Assembly (NCBI GenBank): GCA_946007445.1
Contig: CAMGAL010000122.1
Span: 1 to 6,703, forward strand
DNA length: 6,703 nt
From: an uncultured Mediterranea sp.
GTDB taxonomy: Bacteria; Bacteroidota; Bacteroidia; Bacteroidales; Bacteroidaceae
Reading direction: 5' to 3'
Shown: piece by piece, positions 5,445 through 6,703 of the stretch
Position numbering within the stretch: the first letter of the stretch is position 1
Layout of the letters: the number at the start of each line of letters is the position of its first letter
Made by a program: the position numbers and the translations under genes
Notes under the pieces: generated by a model
What the model saw: only the letters and a program-made list of their open reading frames with translations
Databases searched by the model: none
Told to the model about the DNA's origin: nothing

Positions 5445-6703
5445 GGAGCATCCTTCCTTCCACCGGGAGCAACCGAATGCACTCTTGCCCCTGATAATCG
5501 TTCCCTTGCCACAAAGTGGGCAGGGCTGTCCCTCTTCTACCCCTTGCTGAGGAGCCATAGGCGAAGCAGCGACCTTGCTCTTCGGCTTGCGGGGAGTACG
5601 TTTGCGAGCAGGGGCTTCAGACGAAGCATCAGCAGCCGAAGCCTTGCCGGCAACCGCCTCTTTGGGAGCATCCTGAACAGGCTGAATAGAAATAGTACGA
5701 TAGTGGGTGTCGCTCATCACATGATGCACCACCTCTGTCACCATCTGCTTCAATTCCTCCAGAAATTGTGAGGCATCGTAGGTACGCCGTTCGATTTCTC
5801 GCAGTTTCTTTTCCCAGATACCTGTCAATTCGGCCGACTTGAGCAGCTCTTCGTCAATGGTCTGTATCAGTTCCACCCCGGTAGGCGTAGCCTTCAGGTT
5901 CTTTCTTTCTTTGCGGATGTAGTTGCGCTTGAACAGCGTTTCGATGATGGCAGCCCGGGTAGAAGGCCGGCCTATACCATTTTCCTTCATCGCATCGCGT
6001 AGTTCATCATTGTCCACCAGCTTGCCGGCCGTCTCCATGGCCCGCAGCAGCGTAGCCTCGGTGTAGGGCTTGGGCGGCTGTGTCCACTTCTCCAACAAGT
6101 CGGGTTGATGAGGGCCACTCTCTCCTTTGGTGAACGATGGCAATGAGCGCTCTTCCTCGGCATTGGGGTCACGTTCCTCCTGCGACGTGGTCGGCAGAGC
6201 TGAAAAGACCGTCCGCCAGCCCGGATCCAGAATCTGACGCCCGGAAGTCTTGAAATCAATCTGCTCCACCTGGCCCACAACAGTCGTGGTTGCCACTTTA
6301 CAGTCAGGATAGAAAACGGCAATGAATCGGCGGGCTATGAGGTCAAACACCCGTCTCTCCATGTCAGAGAGGTTAACAGGGGGCTGCCCAGTCGGGATGA
6401 TGGCATGGTGATCGGTCACCTTGGAATTGTCGAACACCTTCTTGGATTTGGGCAGTGTAGTGCCCTCCAGCACTTGGGTATAGGCTTCGTAGCCCTTGAG
6501 CCCCTTCAGAATGCCGGGGCACTTGGGATAGATATCATCACTGAGGAACGTGGTATCCACACGCGGATAGGTGGCAACTTTTTTTTCATACAGCGACTGA
6601 ATGAGTTTCAACGTCTCGTCTGCCGAGAAGCCATACTTCTTGTTGCACTCCACCTGTAGTGAGGTCAGGTCAAACAGGCGGGGTGGAATTTCACGCCCCT
6701 GCT
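5427..6703 (-). CDS. topB: DNA topoisomerase III (type IA), C-terminal part
   Basis: The frame runs open through the right edge (QGREIPPRLFDLTSLQ precedes the GTG at 6653, which is an internal Val codon), so the start and the N-terminal TOPRIM domain are outside. About 425 codons are seen. Type IA topoisomerases cut one strand through a tyrosine; here it is the Tyr in ATYPRVDTTFL (codon 6567-6569). Other family motifs are FDLTSLQ, KVTDHHAIIPT, LLRAMETAGK, GIGRPSTRAAIIETL and LKATPTGV. After a basic, Ala/Pro/Lys/Arg-rich linker of about 45 residues (KRTPRKPKSK near its middle), the protein ends in a four-cysteine zinc ribbon, CPLCGKG...FGCSRWKEGCSF (CxxC then CxxxxxxC). The enzyme decatenates DNA and resolves recombination and replication intermediates. 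Plasmid and conjugative-element TopB copies also exist in Bacteroidota, but nothing mobile is seen around this one, so a housekeeping copy is likelier. Confidence 0.95.
   Translation of the reverse strand, partial: QGREIPPRLFDLTSLQVECNKKYGFSADETLKLIQSLYEKKVATYPRVDTTFLSDDIYPKCPGILKGLKGYEAYTQVLEGTTLPKSKKVFDNSKVTDHHAIIPTGQPPVNLSDMERRVFDLIARRFIAVFYPDCKVATTTVVGQVEQIDFKTSGRQILDPGWRTVFSALPTTSQEERDPNAEEERSLPSFTKGESGPHQPDLLEKWTQPPKPYTEATLLRAMETAGKLVDNDELRDAMKENGIGRPSTRAAIIETLFKRNYIRKERKNLKATPTGVELIQTIDEELLKSAELTGIWEKKLREIERRTYDASQFLEELKQMVTEVVHHVMSDTHYRTISIQPVQDAPKEAVAGKASAADASSEAPARKRTPRKPKSKVAASPMAPQQGVEEGQPCPLCGKGTIIRGKSAFGCSRWKEGCSFRQAF

Noticed and set aside
5427..6703. Mobile-element origin for topB (as for TopB of conjugative elements)
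   Set aside because: No integrase, mobilisation gene, repeat or attachment site is seen, and the neighbours are chromosomal-type genes.
1..6703. CRISPR arrays, tRNA/rRNA genes and insertion sequences
   Set aside because: No regularly spaced repeats, cloverleaf-like sequences, transposase motifs or terminal inverted repeats were found on either strand.

Overview
The window looks like chromosomal DNA of a Bacteroidales bacterium (Bacteroides/Prevotella/Paraprevotella type; genus not resolvable by eye). The clearest sign is three promoters of the Bacteroidota form, a TTTG-like -33 box about 20 bases from TAnnTTTG, in front of three of the genes. A-rich start contexts without strong Shine-Dalgarno sequences and the protein families themselves agree. 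Coding DNA is visibly GC-rich and the gaps are AT-rich.

Layout, left to right: (1) the 3' part of a gene for a class C beta-lactamase-family serine hydrolase fused to an SGNH/GDSL hydrolase (+, open at the left edge). (2) A convergent gene for a stand-alone RelA/SpoT-domain protein (-). Its ATP-side motifs are intact, the usual guanine-binding GYxSxH loop is not visible, and an in-frame 18-bp direct repeat lies in that region. (3) A divergent promoter region of about 360 bases with several short direct and inverted repeats. (4) A complete M20-family metallodipeptidase (+). (5) A short AT-rich gap with a good Bacteroidota promoter, then a 122-codon gene matching only the C-terminal part of class II glutamine amidotransferases. 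(6) anmK, anhydro-N-acetylmuramic acid kinase (+), 47 bases downstream and probably co-transcribed. (7) The 3' part of topB, DNA topoisomerase III (-), convergent with anmK and open at the right edge.

How they may fit together: an AmiE-like serine hydrolase fused to a possible esterase, an M20 dipeptidase and AnmK could all act in peptidoglycan turnover and salvage (amino-sugar and peptide release, then phosphorylation of anhydroMurNAc). They are not one operon, since the RelA/SpoT gene and at least two promoters separate them, so this link is an inference from family roles. The most unusual items are the RelA/SpoT-like protein with its altered central region, the inverted repeat around the -10-like box of the dipeptidase promoter, and the headless amidotransferase gene that sits between its own promoter and anmK. 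No RNA genes, CRISPR arrays, insertion sequences or attachment sites were seen.
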